This document shows, piece after piece, positions 1 through 7,797 of a DNA stretch of 34,699 nt (the first letter of the stretch is position 1; each line of letters begins with the position of its first letter). The notes beneath the pieces were generated by a model, which was not told where the DNA came from, searched no databases, and saw only the letters and a program-made list of their open reading frames with translations. A program made the position numbers and the translations under genes. The stretch spans positions 1 through 34,699 of the forward strand of contig NZ_JOII01000049.1 in assembly GCF_000719955.1 (NCBI RefSeq), written 5' to 3'. Source of the stretch: Streptomyces albidoflavus. Lineage in GTDB: Bacteria; Actinomycetota; Actinomycetes; Streptomycetales; Streptomycetaceae.

Positions 1-726
1 GCCCCGGCCACCGAACAGCCCGCCGCCCCCGCCGTACCCCAGCCCCGGCCCGCGCCCGCCCCGGCCCCGGTCCAGCAGCCGGCCCCGGTCCAGCCCGGCT
101 GGGCCCAGCAGCCCCCGGCGCCCGCCGCACCGGCTGCCCCGGCCGTGCCCGTCGCCCCCGCCCGGGGCGACGAGAACGTCCCGGTGGTCCCCTGGAAGCC
201 GCCCGTCGAGGACCCGTTCCTCGCGGCCGCCCGGGCCCAGGCCGCCGCCCGCCCGGCCGGACTGGGGCGGCGGCTGGCCGCCCGGCTCGTCGACACCCTG
301 GTGGTCGGTGCCGTGACCGCGGCCGCGGCCGTACCCCTGGCCTCGGCCGCCCGCGACCACCTCGACGCCAAGATCGAGGCGGCCAAGCTTTCCGGACGGA
401 CCGTCACCGTCTGGCTCCTGGACGGCACCACCGCCGGGTACCTCGCCGCGGTCCTCGCCGTACTCCTCCTCTTCGGCGTCGTCTACGAGGCGCTGCCCAC
501 CGCCAAGTGGGGCCGCACCCTCGGCAAGAAGCTGTTCGGGCTGCGCGTCCAGGACATCGAGGAGCACGACGCCCCGGCCTTCGGGGCGGCGCTCAGGCGC
601 TGGCTGGTGTACAGCGTCTCCGGGCTGCTGGTGGTCGGCGTGGCCGGTGTCCTGTGGTGCCTCTTCGACCGGCCCTGGCGCCAGTGCTGGCACGACAAGG
701 CGGCCCGCACCTTCGTCGCCCGATAG
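1..726 (+). CDS. RDD family membrane protein (N-terminus outside window)
   Basis: The reading frame is open from base 1, so the start lies upstream and only the C-terminal 241 residues are visible. About the first 75 are a Pro/Ala/Gln-rich, probably disordered segment. Then comes an RDD-type domain: a GLGRRLAARLVDTLVVG segment opening the first membrane helix (near bases 259-310), a second hydrophobic helix near 435-485, a G-R-T-L-G-K-K-L-F-G-L-R-V motif (about 511-550) and a final helix before the FDRPWRQCWHDKAART end motif, which is characteristic of RDD proteins. The domain's function is poorly defined; some family members act in ion transport. A second RDD gene follows 79 bases downstream on the same strand, so the two may be co-transcribed paralogues. 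The family call is secure; the role is unknown. Confidence 0.9.
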   Translation, partial: APATEQPAAPAVPQPRPAPAPAPVQQPAPVQPGWAQQPPAPAAPAAPAVPVAPARGDENVPVVPWKPPVEDPFLAAARAQAAARPAGLGRRLAARLVDTLVVGAVTAAAAVPLASAARDHLDAKIEAAKLSGRTVTVWLLDGTTAGYLAAVLAVLLLFGVVYEALPTAKWGRTLGKKLFGLRVQDIEEHDAPAFGAALRRWLVYSVSGLLVVGVAGVLWCLFDRPWRQCWHDKAARTFVAR

Positions 727-805
727 GCCCAATCCGGCGCGGCCGCCTCCCCCGGACGGCTCCCCGGCGGATGCGGCGGGACCCGGGGCACGGTCGACTC
801 GGCCC

Positions 806-1483
806 ATGACGACCGAACCGCCGCCCCCCGGGTCCGGCAACTCGCCGGACGACGACCCGTTCCGCAAGCCGCCCCCGTCCGGCGGCGGCAGCCCCTACGA
901 CCCGCCCCCGCAGGGCGGTGGCGGGGGCGACCCGTACGGCGGCAACCCGTACGACAACCCGCCGCCCCCCGGCGGCGGCGGACCCTACGGCCCGGCCGGG
1001 GGAGGCGGCCCGTACGGCGGTGACCCGCTGGCGGGCATGCCGCCGCTGGCGCCGAGCGGCAAGCGGGTGCTGGCCCGGGTCATCGACATGATCATCGTCG
1101 GTGTCGTGGTCTGGCTGCTGTCGATGCTCTTCAACGTCGGCACCTGGGACTCGGACGTCGACAACATCGACGCCGGCAAGTCCTTCGGCCAGTCCCTGAT
1201 CGCCGCCATCCTCTACATCGCCTACGACACGATCCTCACCGCCCGCACCGGGCAGACGGTCGGCAAGCGCCTCCTGCACCTGCGCGTCGCCGACCTGAGC
1301 AACGGCGCGACGCCCAGCACCCAGACCTCCCTGATCCGCGCGGTGGTCCTCTGGCTGCCGTTCGCCTTCTGCTGCGCCTGCATCTGGACCATCATCTGCG
1401 GCGGCTGGAGCTTCTTCGACCGCCCCTACAAGCAGGGGCTCCACGACAAGGCGGCGAAGACGGTCGAGGTCACCACCGGCTGA
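806..1483 (+). CDS. RDD family membrane protein with Gly/Pro-rich N-terminus
   Basis: A 225-residue protein. The start is the ATG at 806, where the protein becomes the usual Pro/Gly-rich RDD type; the frame is open further upstream but without family resemblance. Residues 1-80 are low-complexity (repeated GGG, PYGG, PPP), probably a cytoplasmic disordered arm. The RDD domain begins at the G-K-R-V-L-A-R-V-I-D-M-I-I motif, has about three hydrophobic helices, carries G-Q-T-V-G-K-R-L-L-H-L-R-V in the middle and ends FFDRPYKQGLHDKAAKT. It is a paralogue of the gene ending at 726 with the same layout. No catalytic residues can be identified. A strong hairpin follows, so the transcription unit probably ends here. 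Confidence 0.9.
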   Translation: MTTEPPPPGSGNSPDDDPFRKPPPSGGGSPYDPPPQGGGGGDPYGGNPYDNPPPPGGGGPYGPAGGGGPYGGDPLAGMPPLAPSGKRVLARVIDMIIVGVVVWLLSMLFNVGTWDSDVDNIDAGKSFGQSLIAAILYIAYDTILTARTGQTVGKRLLHLRVADLSNGATPSTQTSLIRAVVLWLPFAFCCACIWTIICGGWSFFDRPYKQGLHDKAAKTVEVTTG

Positions 1484-1527
1484 CCGGCACCCCGCACCCG
1501 GCAGGCCGCGCGGCGGCGGCCACACCA

Positions 1528-1566
1528 GGTCCCGGCCGGGCTCCCCCAGGGAGCCCGGCCGGGACC
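1528..1566 (+). terminator. Perfect 18-bp hairpin after the RDD gene
   Basis: Bases 1528-1545 and 1549-1566 are perfect inverted copies separated by a 3-base loop. There is no T-tract, as is common for Streptomyces terminators. It lies between the RDD gene and a minus-strand gene ending at 1584, so it can serve both directions. Confidence 0.8.
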
Positions 1567-1583
1567 TTCGCGTTCCCGCCGGC

Positions 1584-1844
1584 TCAGCCCCGCAGCCCCC
1601 GCTCCCCGCCGGGCACGGCGACCCCGGCGTGGCGCCGGACGGCCTCGTGGCGCGTACCGGCCGGGGCGGCGGGGCGCGCCCGGGCCACCGCGCAGGCGGC
1701 GCCGAGCCCGAGGCCGAGCGCGGCGGCGGCGATCAGCGCCACCCCCGCCCCGCCGGTCGTCCCGGTGAGCAGCAGCAGGGCGAGCGTGGCGAGGACCACG
1801 GTGGCCGTACCGGTGGCGTACTGGGCGGGGGTGGGGCGAGCCAT
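1584..1844 (-). CDS. Small membrane protein, unknown function
   Basis: An 86-residue protein on the minus strand, starting at the ATG at 1844 (MARPTPAQYATGTATVVLA). It has two adjacent hydrophobic segments (about residues 10-27 and 33-52), an Ala/Gly-rich hairpin consistent with two membrane helices, followed by a basic His- and Arg-containing tail of about 30 residues. The ribosome-binding site is weak (AGGAC a few bases upstream). I do not recognise a family. It is transcribed divergently from the M6 protease, with about 450 noncoding bases between them. The hydrophobic pattern and codon bias make it probably real, but the start could lie further upstream. Confidence 0.6.
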   Translation of the reverse strand: MARPTPAQYATGTATVVLATLALLLLTGTTGGAGVALIAAAALGLGLGAACAVARARPAAPAGTRHEAVRRHAGVAVPGGERGLRG

Positions 1845-2291
1845 GGCGGACCGTCCTGTGCGTCTCGGGGGTGTCGTGCCACCCCGGCCCTCGGGACGGC
1901 GGGGAGGCGCGGAACGTTGGTGCGGCCGGCCGCGCGGGTGGGGCACCGGGCGGCCGGGCCGGGCCGTGGTCGGCCTCAAGGGAGGCGATGCCCCACGCCC
2001 AAGACCGGTAAGCCGCACGGTACTTCGGCGGTGAGGCACGCGGGGGCGCACGGGGTCACCGGGTGCGGAAGGCTGGCGCTCCGGTGGCGCACGGCCGTAC
2101 AGTCGGCCGCCGTCCGGGCGCCCGTCCCGCCAACCGGCGCTCCGCATAACGTTATTGACCTGTTCAAGTCAAGACCTGTCTTTTCTTCCGCCACTCCGGT
2201 CGAATGTCGTCACTTGTGTTCCGTGCCGGGCGGAGACGCGGCAACAGGCCGCAGTCCCCGGCGCCCGGCCTCTCGGGAGGACAGCGCACAC
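1845..2291. other. Noncoding divergent region
   Basis: This 447-base stretch separates the small membrane protein gene from the M6 protease. It is GC-rich except for 2140-2200, which is conspicuously AT-rich and holds the palindrome and repeats described separately. No RNA gene or convincing small ORF was seen. Confidence 0.6.
2146..2180 (+). promoter_or_regulatory. AT-rich palindrome and repeats, candidate promoter/operator of the M6 protease
   Basis: ATAACGTTAT at 2146-2155 is a perfect 10-bp palindrome. TTGAC at 2155-2159 and GTCAA at 2168-2172 form an inverted repeat, and GACCTGT occurs directly repeated at 2157-2163 and 2173-2179. The segment lies about 110-145 bases before the protease start in an otherwise very GC-rich region. 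A regulatory role is inferred from composition and symmetry only. Confidence 0.4.
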
Positions 2292-4697
2292 GTGAGCAGA
2301 CATCGCAGAGCCTTCAGGGCCACCGCCCTGAGCGTGGCCATCGCCGCGATAGGCGCGACCACCGCGGCCGTCGGCACCGCACAGGCAGCCGACCGCCCGG
2401 CCGGAGACGACCAGGCCGTCGAGCGCCGCGACCCGGCGCCCGCCAAGGGCCACGTCGAGCACAACCTCGAAGGCCCGTTCAGCGAGAAGCAGGAGAAGCA
2501 GCGCGGCGAGGCCCTGCGCCAGCTCATATCCGGCGACAAGAAGGCCAGCCAGCGCGACGGCTCCCGGGTCCTGCGCCTCGACGACGGCAAGTACGTCGAG
2601 CTGGGCCGGGAGAAGACCGACCAGATCTTCACCATCCTCGTGGAGTTCGGCGACAAGGTCGACGACACCACGATGTACGACCCGGACGGCCCCGAGGGCC
2701 CCGAGGAGCCCGTCGTCAAGTACGGCGGCGAGCCCGGCCCGCTGCACAACCAGATCGCCGAGCCCGACCGGAAGAACGACAACTCCACCGACTGGAAGGC
2801 GGACTTCTCCCGCGACCACTTCCAGGACCTGTACTTCTCCACGGAGAAGAACAAGGAGTCCGTCAAGAAGTACTACGAGAAGCAGTCCTCGGGCCGCTAC
2901 TCGGTCGACGGCGAGGTCACCGACTGGGTCAAGGTCGACTACAACGAGGCCCGTTACGGCTCCAACTACTGCGGCGACACCAACTGCGCCAACGTCTGGG
3001 ACGTCGTCCGCGACGGCGTCAACCAGTGGGCCGCCGACCAGAAGGCCGCAGGCCGCTCCGACGCCGAGATCAAGGAGCAGCTGGCCAAGTACGACACCTG
3101 GGACCGCTACGACTTCGACGGCGACGGCGACTTCAACGAGCCCGACGGCTACATCGACCACTTCCAGATCGTCCACGCCGGCGAGGACGAGTCCGCGGGC
3201 GGCGGCGCCCAGGGCACCGACGCCATCTGGGCCCACCGCTGGTACGCGTACGGCACCGACGCCGGCAAGACCGGCCCGGCCGGCAACAAGGCGGGCGGCG
3301 CCCAGATCGGCGACACCGGCATCTGGGTCGGCGACTACACCGTCCAGCCCGAGAACGGCGGCCTCGGCGTCTTCGCCCACGAGTACGGCCACGACCTCGG
3401 CCTGCCCGACCACTACGACACCAGTGGCGCCGGCGAGAACTCCACCGCCTTCTGGTCGCTGATGTCCTCGGGCTCCTGGCTCGGTACCGGCAAGACCGAG
3501 ATCGGCAACCTGCCCGGCGACATGACCGCCTGGGACAAGCTCCAGCTGGGCTGGCTCGACTACGCCACCGCCAAGGCGGGCACCAGGTCGACGCACAAGC
3601 TGGGCGTCGCCGAGTACAACACCAAGGACAAGCAGGCCCTCGTGGTCGAGCTGCCCGAGAAGGAAGTCACCACCACCATCACCGAGCCCGCCGAGGGCTC
3701 CAGCCAGTGGTGGTCCGACAGCGGCGACGACCTCAAGAACACCCTGACCCGCCCGGTCGACCTCACCGGCAAGTCCGCCGCCACCCTGGACCTCCAGGGC
3801 TGGTGGAACATCGAGGAGAACTACGACTTCCTCTACACCGAGGTCTCCACCGACGGCGGCGCGAACTGGACCGCGCTCGACGGCACCGTCGACGGCAAGC
3901 CGCTGCCCCGCGACGGCGGCGACACCCCCGCCCTGCACGGCGTCTCCGACGGCTACCGCGCCCTCTCCTTCCCGCTGGACGCCTACGCCGGCCAGCAGAT
4001 CGAGCTGCGGTTCCGCTACCAGACCGACGGCGGCCTGGCCGAGCCCGGCTTCGCCGCCGACGCGATCTCCCTGACCGCCGACGGCGAGGAGCTCTTCGCC
4101 GACGGCGCCGAGGACGGCGACAACGGCTGGACCGCCAAGGGCTTCCAGCGCATCGGCGCCTCCTTCACCCAGGACTACCCGCAGTACTACATCGCCGAGA
4201 ACCGCCAGTACGTCAGCTACGACACCACGCTGAAGACCGGCCCGTACAACTTCGGCTGGACCTCGACGCGCCCCGACTGGGTCGAGCACTTCCCCTACCA
4301 GAACGGCCTGCTGATCTGGCTGTGGGACACCTCCCAGAAGGACAACAACACCGGCGTCCACCCCGGTGAGGGCCGCGTGCTGCCCGTCGACGCCCACCCG
4401 AAGGCCGAGAAGTGGGCCGACGGAACGATCATGCGCAACCGGATCCAGGCGTACGACGCGCCCTTCAGCTGGTACCCGACGCAGGGCTTCACCCTCCACC
4501 AGGACGGCAAGCCCGCCAAGGTCAAGCCGAAGCTCGGCATCCCCGTCTTCGACGACGGGTTCCCCGGGCGCTACTACGACGCGGCGAACCCCACCGGGTC
4601 GGTCAAGGTCACTGACACCAACACCCGGATCACCATCACCAAGGAGCCGCTGAGCGGCAAGACGATCACGGTGAAGGTCGGGCCCTCGCTGAAGTAG
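2292..4697 (+). CDS. Secreted M6 family zinc metalloprotease (immune inhibitor A type)
   Basis: An 801-residue secreted protease. The GTG at 2292 is chosen because it follows GGGAGG (2275-2280) by 11 bases and begins a signal peptide: basic S-R-H-R-R-A-F-R, a hydrophobic stretch, then A-Q-A followed by A-D, with predicted cleavage near residue 35. A propeptide-like Glu/Lys/Asp-rich region follows. The zinc site is H363-E-Y-G-H367-D-L-G-L-P-D, the HExxHxxGxxD pattern of M6 peptidases, with E364 as catalytic base. Upstream Asp-rich segments (Y-D-F-D-G-D-G-D-F-N) look like a calcium site. The C-terminal half matches the immune inhibitor A beta-sandwich (W-W-S-D-S-G-D-D, V-S-T-D-G-G-A-N-W). It probably degrades extracellular protein during growth on complex nutrients. 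It is monocistronic, with a hairpin after the stop. Confidence 0.93.
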   Translation: MSRHRRAFRATALSVAIAAIGATTAAVGTAQAADRPAGDDQAVERRDPAPAKGHVEHNLEGPFSEKQEKQRGEALRQLISGDKKASQRDGSRVLRLDDGKYVELGREKTDQIFTILVEFGDKVDDTTMYDPDGPEGPEEPVVKYGGEPGPLHNQIAEPDRKNDNSTDWKADFSRDHFQDLYFSTEKNKESVKKYYEKQSSGRYSVDGEVTDWVKVDYNEARYGSNYCGDTNCANVWDVVRDGVNQWAADQKAAGRSDAEIKEQLAKYDTWDRYDFDGDGDFNEPDGYIDHFQIVHAGEDESAGGGAQGTDAIWAHRWYAYGTDAGKTGPAGNKAGGAQIGDTGIWVGDYTVQPENGGLGVFAHEYGHDLGLPDHYDTSGAGENSTAFWSLMSSGSWLGTGKTEIGNLPGDMTAWDKLQLGWLDYATAKAGTRSTHKLGVAEYNTKDKQALVVELPEKEVTTTITEPAEGSSQWWSDSGDDLKNTLTRPVDLTGKSAATLDLQGWWNIEENYDFLYTEVSTDGGANWTALDGTVDGKPLPRDGGDTPALHGVSDGYRALSFPLDAYAGQQIELRFRYQTDGGLAEPGFAADAISLTADGEELFADGAEDGDNGWTAKGFQRIGASFTQDYPQYYIAENRQYVSYDTTLKTGPYNFGWTSTRPDWVEHFPYQNGLLIWLWDTSQKDNNTGVHPGEGRVLPVDAHPKAEKWADGTIMRNRIQAYDAPFSWYPTQGFTLHQDGKPAKVKPKLGIPVFDDGFPGRYYDAANPTGSVKVTDTNTRITITKEPLSGKTITVKVGPSLK

Positions 4698-4724
4698 CTC
4701 GCAAAACCGCAGGTCAGCGCCTTG

Positions 4725-4756
4725 TCGGCCGTCGCCCCCTAGCGGGCGGCGGCCGA
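4725..4756 (+). terminator. Hairpin after the M6 protease
   Basis: Arms 4727-4737 and 4744-4754 pair over 11 positions with one G-U, and the next outward bases (4725-4726 with 4755-4756) also pair. Loop CCTAGC. No T-tract. Confidence 0.65.
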
Positions 4757-4762
4757 TCGCGC

Positions 4763-4768
4763 TTAGAT
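4763..4768 (+). promoter_or_regulatory. Candidate -10 of a leaderless transcript
   Basis: TTAGAT is followed by exactly six bases and then GTG at 4775, the spacing seen at leaderless actinobacterial promoters and at several other genes in this window. No good -35 is visible because the protease terminator hairpin occupies that region. Confidence 0.4.
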
Positions 4769-4774
4769 GCACCC

Positions 4775-4816
4775 GTGACCGTCTTATTGACACGACTTCT
4801 CACGGGGGTGAGCTGA
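4775..4816 (+). CDS. 13-codon leaderless upstream ORF containing a TTA codon
   Basis: GTG at 4775 opens M-T-V-L-L-T-R-L-L-T-G-V-S and stops at TGA 4814-4816. Codon 4 is TTA, the rarest leucine codon in Streptomyces, read by the bldA tRNA. The stop lies three bases before the ATG at 4820 and in the same frame as the downstream gene, and the stop region forms that gene's Shine-Dalgarno (TGAGGG). This suggests translational coupling. Whether the peptide is made is not known. Confidence 0.4.
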   Translation: MTVLLTRLLTGVS

Positions 4817-4819
4817 GGG

Positions 4820-5158
4820 ATGGCCGCAGGTGGATTTGTCCGGATGCCGGGGGGTAGCGTCGTCGTCGCGCTGAGTCTTCCCGCGCCGACGCCCGGGGGT
4901 GGGCGGGGGGAGCAGCGGGTGCGGGTGCTCGTCCATGCCAAGAACAGGGCGCGGGCCCTGACCCGGTTGCGCAACCTCGGGCTGCGGGCCGTCTATCTCC
5001 GGGGGAACGGGGCGCCTCCGACCCCGGACGAGATCACGGCCGTCCTTCATCATCCGGACGGGCTCATATGGCGGGCGGCGGCTCCTGCGCCGGCCGGGGA
5101 TCTTTCCGTGTCCCGGGCGCCCGAGCTCTGGCGCCCGATTCGGGCGCTGCTCGCCTGA
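4820..5158 (+). CDS. Hypothetical protein, 112 residues
   Basis: Starts at ATG 4820, immediately after the stop of a short upstream ORF, with GAGGG as an unusually close Shine-Dalgarno. The first 50 residues run M-A-A-G-G-F-V-R-M-P-G-G and include V-V-V-A-L-S-L-P, possibly a beta strand. The centre is basic (H-A-K-N-R-A-R-A-L-T-R-L-R-N-L-G-L-R-A-V) and may form a helix with Arg every three to four residues, followed by T-P-D-E-I-T-A-V-L-H-H-P-D-G. No signal peptide or membrane helix. I do not recognise a family; codon bias supports coding. The compact alpha/beta look would fit a small nucleic-acid- or protein-binding protein, but that is a guess. If the upstream ORF controls translation, expression may depend on bldA. 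Confidence 0.6.
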   Translation: MAAGGFVRMPGGSVVVALSLPAPTPGGGRGEQRVRVLVHAKNRARALTRLRNLGLRAVYLRGNGAPPTPDEITAVLHHPDGLIWRAAAPAPAGDLSVSRAPELWRPIRALLA

Positions 5159-5212
5159 CTCTTGGCTGCGCCGCGGCTGGGGTGGGGGTTGTTGCTCGCG
5201 CCGGTCCGGGGT

Positions 5213-5318
5213 GGCCTCAGGCGCCGGCCGGGCTGTCTTTCTGTGGCTCGGCTCCGCCCCGACCTGTCCGCCCGTGACCCTGCGGGTCACCGATTGGCCT
5301 CAAGCGCCGGCCGGGCTG
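5213..5318 (+). repeat. Two forward copies of the dispersed 23-bp repeat
   Basis: Copies at 5213-5235 (GGCCTCAGGCGCCGGCCGGG core, one substitution) and 5296-5318 (GGCCTCAAGCGCCGGCCGGG, consensus). The second is preceded by GGTCACCGAT, as is the copy at 19261. The core contains the palindrome GCCGGC. Confidence 0.85.
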
Positions 5319-5365
5319 TAGGGGTTCGCGGTTCGTTCCCCGCGTGGGTCGGGCGGGGCCGGGCC

Positions 5366-5395
5366 GGGGTACCTCCTCACAAACTGCATGGTGGG
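5366..5395. repeat. AAACTGCA element, copy 1
   Basis: A 30-base block starting GGGGTACCTCCTCA and containing CAAACTGCATGGTGGG. It aligns with 5515-5545 with about six substitutions and one indel. Function unknown. Confidence 0.55.
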
Positions 5396-5514
5396 ATCTT
5401 TGTGGCCAGCTGAAGCAACGACGGTGGTCACTGTGGAGGAGCGAGTCATCGGTGACGGCCTTATCTCCCCTCCGGCGGTCGGCCGCGTACGAGACCGTGG
5501 GGTGGGGTCGTGTC

Positions 5515-5545
5515 GGGGTGCCCCCGCAGCAAACTGCACGCTAGG
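5515..5545. repeat. AAACTGCA element, copy 2
   Basis: A 31-base block starting GGGGTGCCCCCGCAG and containing CAAACTGCACGCTAGG, 149 bases after copy 1 in the same orientation. Confidence 0.55.
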
Positions 5546-5575
5546 CCGCCTTGCTCCAATTGACCCCGCACCCTG

Positions 5576-5597
5576 CAGTCGGTCGGCGCTTGAGGCC
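5576..5597 (-). repeat. Reverse, degenerate copy of the dispersed repeat
   Basis: Reads CAGTCGGTCGGCGCTTGAGG then CC on the plus strand; differs from the reverse consensus at a few positions. It is opposite in orientation to the copies at 5213 and 5296. Confidence 0.7.
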
Positions 5598-5643
5598 ACC
5601 GCACCCGGGGCCGGTGCGGGCAAGTGGCCAGGTCAGGCCCTGC

Positions 5644-6234
5644 TCAGGTCTGGGCGGGCTTCCCCGTGAGGACAGCCCCCGCCTCGCGGAGTTCGGTGAC
5701 GGTGGTGGCGACGGAGTCGGGGGCGACCCCGGCGGCGAGGTCGAGGAGGACGCGGGTGCCGAACCCCGCGGCGAGGGCGTCCAGGGCGGTGGCGCGGACG
5801 CAGTAGTCGGTGGCGAGCCCGACCACATCGACATCGGTGACCCCTTGTCCGCGCAGCCAGTCGGCGAGGCCGACCCCGTTCTCGTCGACCCCCTCGAACC
5901 CGCTGTAGGCGGCCGAGTAGGCGCCCTTGTCGAAGACGGCCTCCACGGCCCCGGAGACCAGGGCGGGCGCGAAGGCGGGGTGGAAGCCGGCCCCCTCGGT
6001 CCCGGCCACGCAGTGCACCGGCCAGGAGTCCCGGAAGTCGGGGCGGGCGGAGAAGTGGTCGCCCGGTTCTATGTGGTGGTCGCGGGTGGCGACGACGTGG
6101 TCGTAGAGCTCCCGCCCGGGCCCGTCGAGGTGCTCGGTGATCGCGGCGGCCACCTCCGCCCCGCCGGTGACGGCGAGGCTGCCGCCCTCGCAGAAGTCGT
6201 TCTGGACGTCGACGACGATCAGTGCGCGGCGCAT
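5644..6234 (-). CDS. pncA: Nicotinamidase
   Basis: A 196-residue isochorismatase-like hydrolase that converts nicotinamide to nicotinate for NAD salvage. The start is ATG at 6234, placing the family N-terminus R-A-L-I-V-V-D-V-Q-N-D-F at residue 4, with AAGGA about 8 bases upstream. The catalytic triad is visible: D9 (VVDVQND), K103 (FDKGAYS) and C145 (ATDYCVRATA). Metal ligands D52, H54 and H60 lie in R-D-H-H-I-E-P-G-D-H-F, with H74 in W-P-V-H-C. The length is typical. The next gene on the same strand is pncB, which uses the nicotinate product; the two are 108 bases apart and likely co-expressed. Confidence 0.95.
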   Translation of the reverse strand: MRRALIVVDVQNDFCEGGSLAVTGGAEVAAAITEHLDGPGRELYDHVVATRDHHIEPGDHFSARPDFRDSWPVHCVAGTEGAGFHPAFAPALVSGAVEAVFDKGAYSAAYSGFEGVDENGVGLADWLRGQGVTDVDVVGLATDYCVRATALDALAAGFGTRVLLDLAAGVAPDSVATTVTELREAGAVLTGKPAQT

Positions 6235-6342
6235 GGCGTGTCCTTCGGTGGCGGAGCGGATACGGACGGTGCGGGCGGGGCCGGCGGCTCTCACTGTCGA
6301 GCGTAGGCACCGGGGGCCCGGTTCGGCAGGGTCGGGCGGGCC

Positions 6343-7737
6343 TCAGCCCGGCTGCGGGGCCACGTACTCGGTCGGGATGACCGGTTCCCCCTTGGAGAGC
6401 TGGGTGGCGGAGAGCGGCAGTGCGGCCCGTGCGGCGGCGTGCCGCTCGCGCGCCACGTCCATCGGCTCCCGCCCGACCACCTCGCCGTCGCGCACCAGCT
6501 CGACCAGGAGCTGTGCGTCGGCCAGCTCCGGCGGCACCGGCCCGGTCCCGACGACCTCGGCCTCGGCGACGCCCTCGGCGTCGCGGCGCCGGGCCGCCCA
6601 CTTCCGCCCGCCCAGCGAGGTCTTCCCGCCCAGCGACTTCTTGGCCACCGGCTCCAGCGGCGCCCCGGGCTCGGTGGAACGGGCCCGCGCCACCAGCTTG
6701 TAGACCATGGAGCAGGTGGGGTGCCCGCTGCCGGTCACGAGCTGGGTCCCGACCCCGTACGCGTCCACCGGCGCGGCGGCCAGTGAGGCGATGGCGTACT
6801 CGTCGAGGTCGGAGGTGACGACGATCCGGGTGTCGCGCGCCCCGAGGCGGTCGAGCTGGTCGCGGACCCGGTGGGCGACGAGCAGCAGGTCCCCGGAGTC
6901 GATCCGGACCGCGCCCAGCTCCGGTCCGGCCACCTCGACGGCGGTGCGGACGGCCTCCTGGACGTCGTAGGTGTCGACCAGCAGCGTCGTGCCCCGGCCG
7001 AGCGCGGCCACCTGGGCCTCGAAGGCGTCCCGCTCGTTGTCGTGCAGCAGGGTGAAGGCGTGGGCGCTGGTCCCGGTGGTCGGGATGTCGTAGCGGAACC
7101 CGGCGGCCAGGTCGGAGGTGGTGGTGAAGCCGCCGATGTACGCGGCGCGGGAGGCGGCGACGGCGGCCAGTTCGTGGGTGCGCCGCGCCCCCATCTCGAT
7201 GAGGGGCCGCCCGGCGGCCGCCGAGGACATCCGGGAGGCGGCCGCCGCGATGGCCGAGTCGTGGTTGAGGATGGAGAGGATCACCGTCTCCAGCAGGACG
7301 CACTCGGCGAAGGTGCCCTCGACCCGCAGGACCGGGGAGCCGGGGAAGTACACCTCGCCCTCCGGGTAGCCGGAGATGGTGCCGCTGAAGCGGTAGCCGG
7401 CCAGGTAGTCGAGGGTCGCCTCGTCGACGACGTCGTGGGCGCGGAGGTGGTCGAGCTGGGCCGGCTCGAAGCGGAAGTGCTCGACGGCGTCCAGGACCCG
7501 GCCGACTCCGGCGAGCACGCCGTACCGGCGGCCCTCGGGGAGCTTGCGGGTGAAGACCTCGAAGACGCACGGGCGGTCGGCGGTCCCGGCGGCGAGGGCC
7601 GCCTGGAGCATCGTCAGCTCGTAGTGGTCGGTGAACAGGGCCGTGGACGGCACCTCGACCGGCAGCCGCAGCGCGTCCTCGCCGGTCCGGGCCGGGCGGC
7701 CATCGGGTGCCGTGTTCCTGGGTTCCGCAGTGCTCAC
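6343..7737 (-). CDS. pncB: Nicotinate phosphoribosyltransferase
   Basis: A 464-residue enzyme joining nicotinate and PRPP to give nicotinate mononucleotide, the next step after PncA. The GTG at 7737 is preferred because GCGAGG lies 8 bases upstream. Family features are F-T-D-H-Y-E-L-T-M near residue 35, C-V-F-E-V-F-T-R-K-L-P, the I-R-I-D-S-G-D-L phosphate-binding region and T-S-D-L-D-E-Y, with G-V-G-T-Q-L-V-T-G towards the C-terminus. The gene is divergent from clpS. A candidate promoter and a CGTCA-GTA-TGACG inverted repeat lie upstream. Family, length and context agree. Confidence 0.95.
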   Translation of the reverse strand: MSTAEPRNTAPDGRPARTGEDALRLPVEVPSTALFTDHYELTMLQAALAAGTADRPCVFEVFTRKLPEGRRYGVLAGVGRVLDAVEHFRFEPAQLDHLRAHDVVDEATLDYLAGYRFSGTISGYPEGEVYFPGSPVLRVEGTFAECVLLETVILSILNHDSAIAAAASRMSSAAAGRPLIEMGARRTHELAAVAASRAAYIGGFTTTSDLAAGFRYDIPTTGTSAHAFTLLHDNERDAFEAQVAALGRGTTLLVDTYDVQEAVRTAVEVAGPELGAVRIDSGDLLLVAHRVRDQLDRLGARDTRIVVTSDLDEYAIASLAAAPVDAYGVGTQLVTGSGHPTCSMVYKLVARARSTEPGAPLEPVAKKSLGGKTSLGGRKWAARRRDAEGVAEAEVVGTGPVPPELADAQLLVELVRDGEVVGREPMDVARERHAAARAALPLSATQLSKGEPVIPTEYVAPQPG

Positions 7738-7797
7738 GGGGACAACCTCGCATTTCCGGGTGCGGCCGACGACCGCCACAGCGGCGGGCACGGCTGG

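Larger units (their letters stand above)
5159..5643. other. Repeat-bearing noncoding region
   Basis: Between the hypothetical gene and the pncA stop there is no convincing gene. The stretch holds three copies of the dispersed GGCCTCAAGCGCC repeat and two copies of an AAACTGCA-containing 30-bp element, listed separately. The segment between the latter two (5396-5514) is less GC-rich and could encode an RNA, but no known family is recognised. Confidence 0.7.

Noticed and set aside
1..144. Possible Pro/Ala tandem repeat or mobile element at the left edge
   Set aside because: It is in frame with the RDD gene and is simply its low-complexity N-terminal region.
2169..4793. Long minus-strand open frame (874 codons) opposite the M6 protease
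   Set aside because: It is a mirror of high-GC codon bias: low-complexity Val/Leu/Gly/Ala translation, no domain, and the plus strand encodes a complete protease with a zinc motif.
5388..5669. 93-codon plus-strand open frame within the 5.2-5.6 kb repeat region
   Set aside because: It crosses the repeats and the 3' end of pncA, lacks a Shine-Dalgarno and shows no recognisable protein feature.
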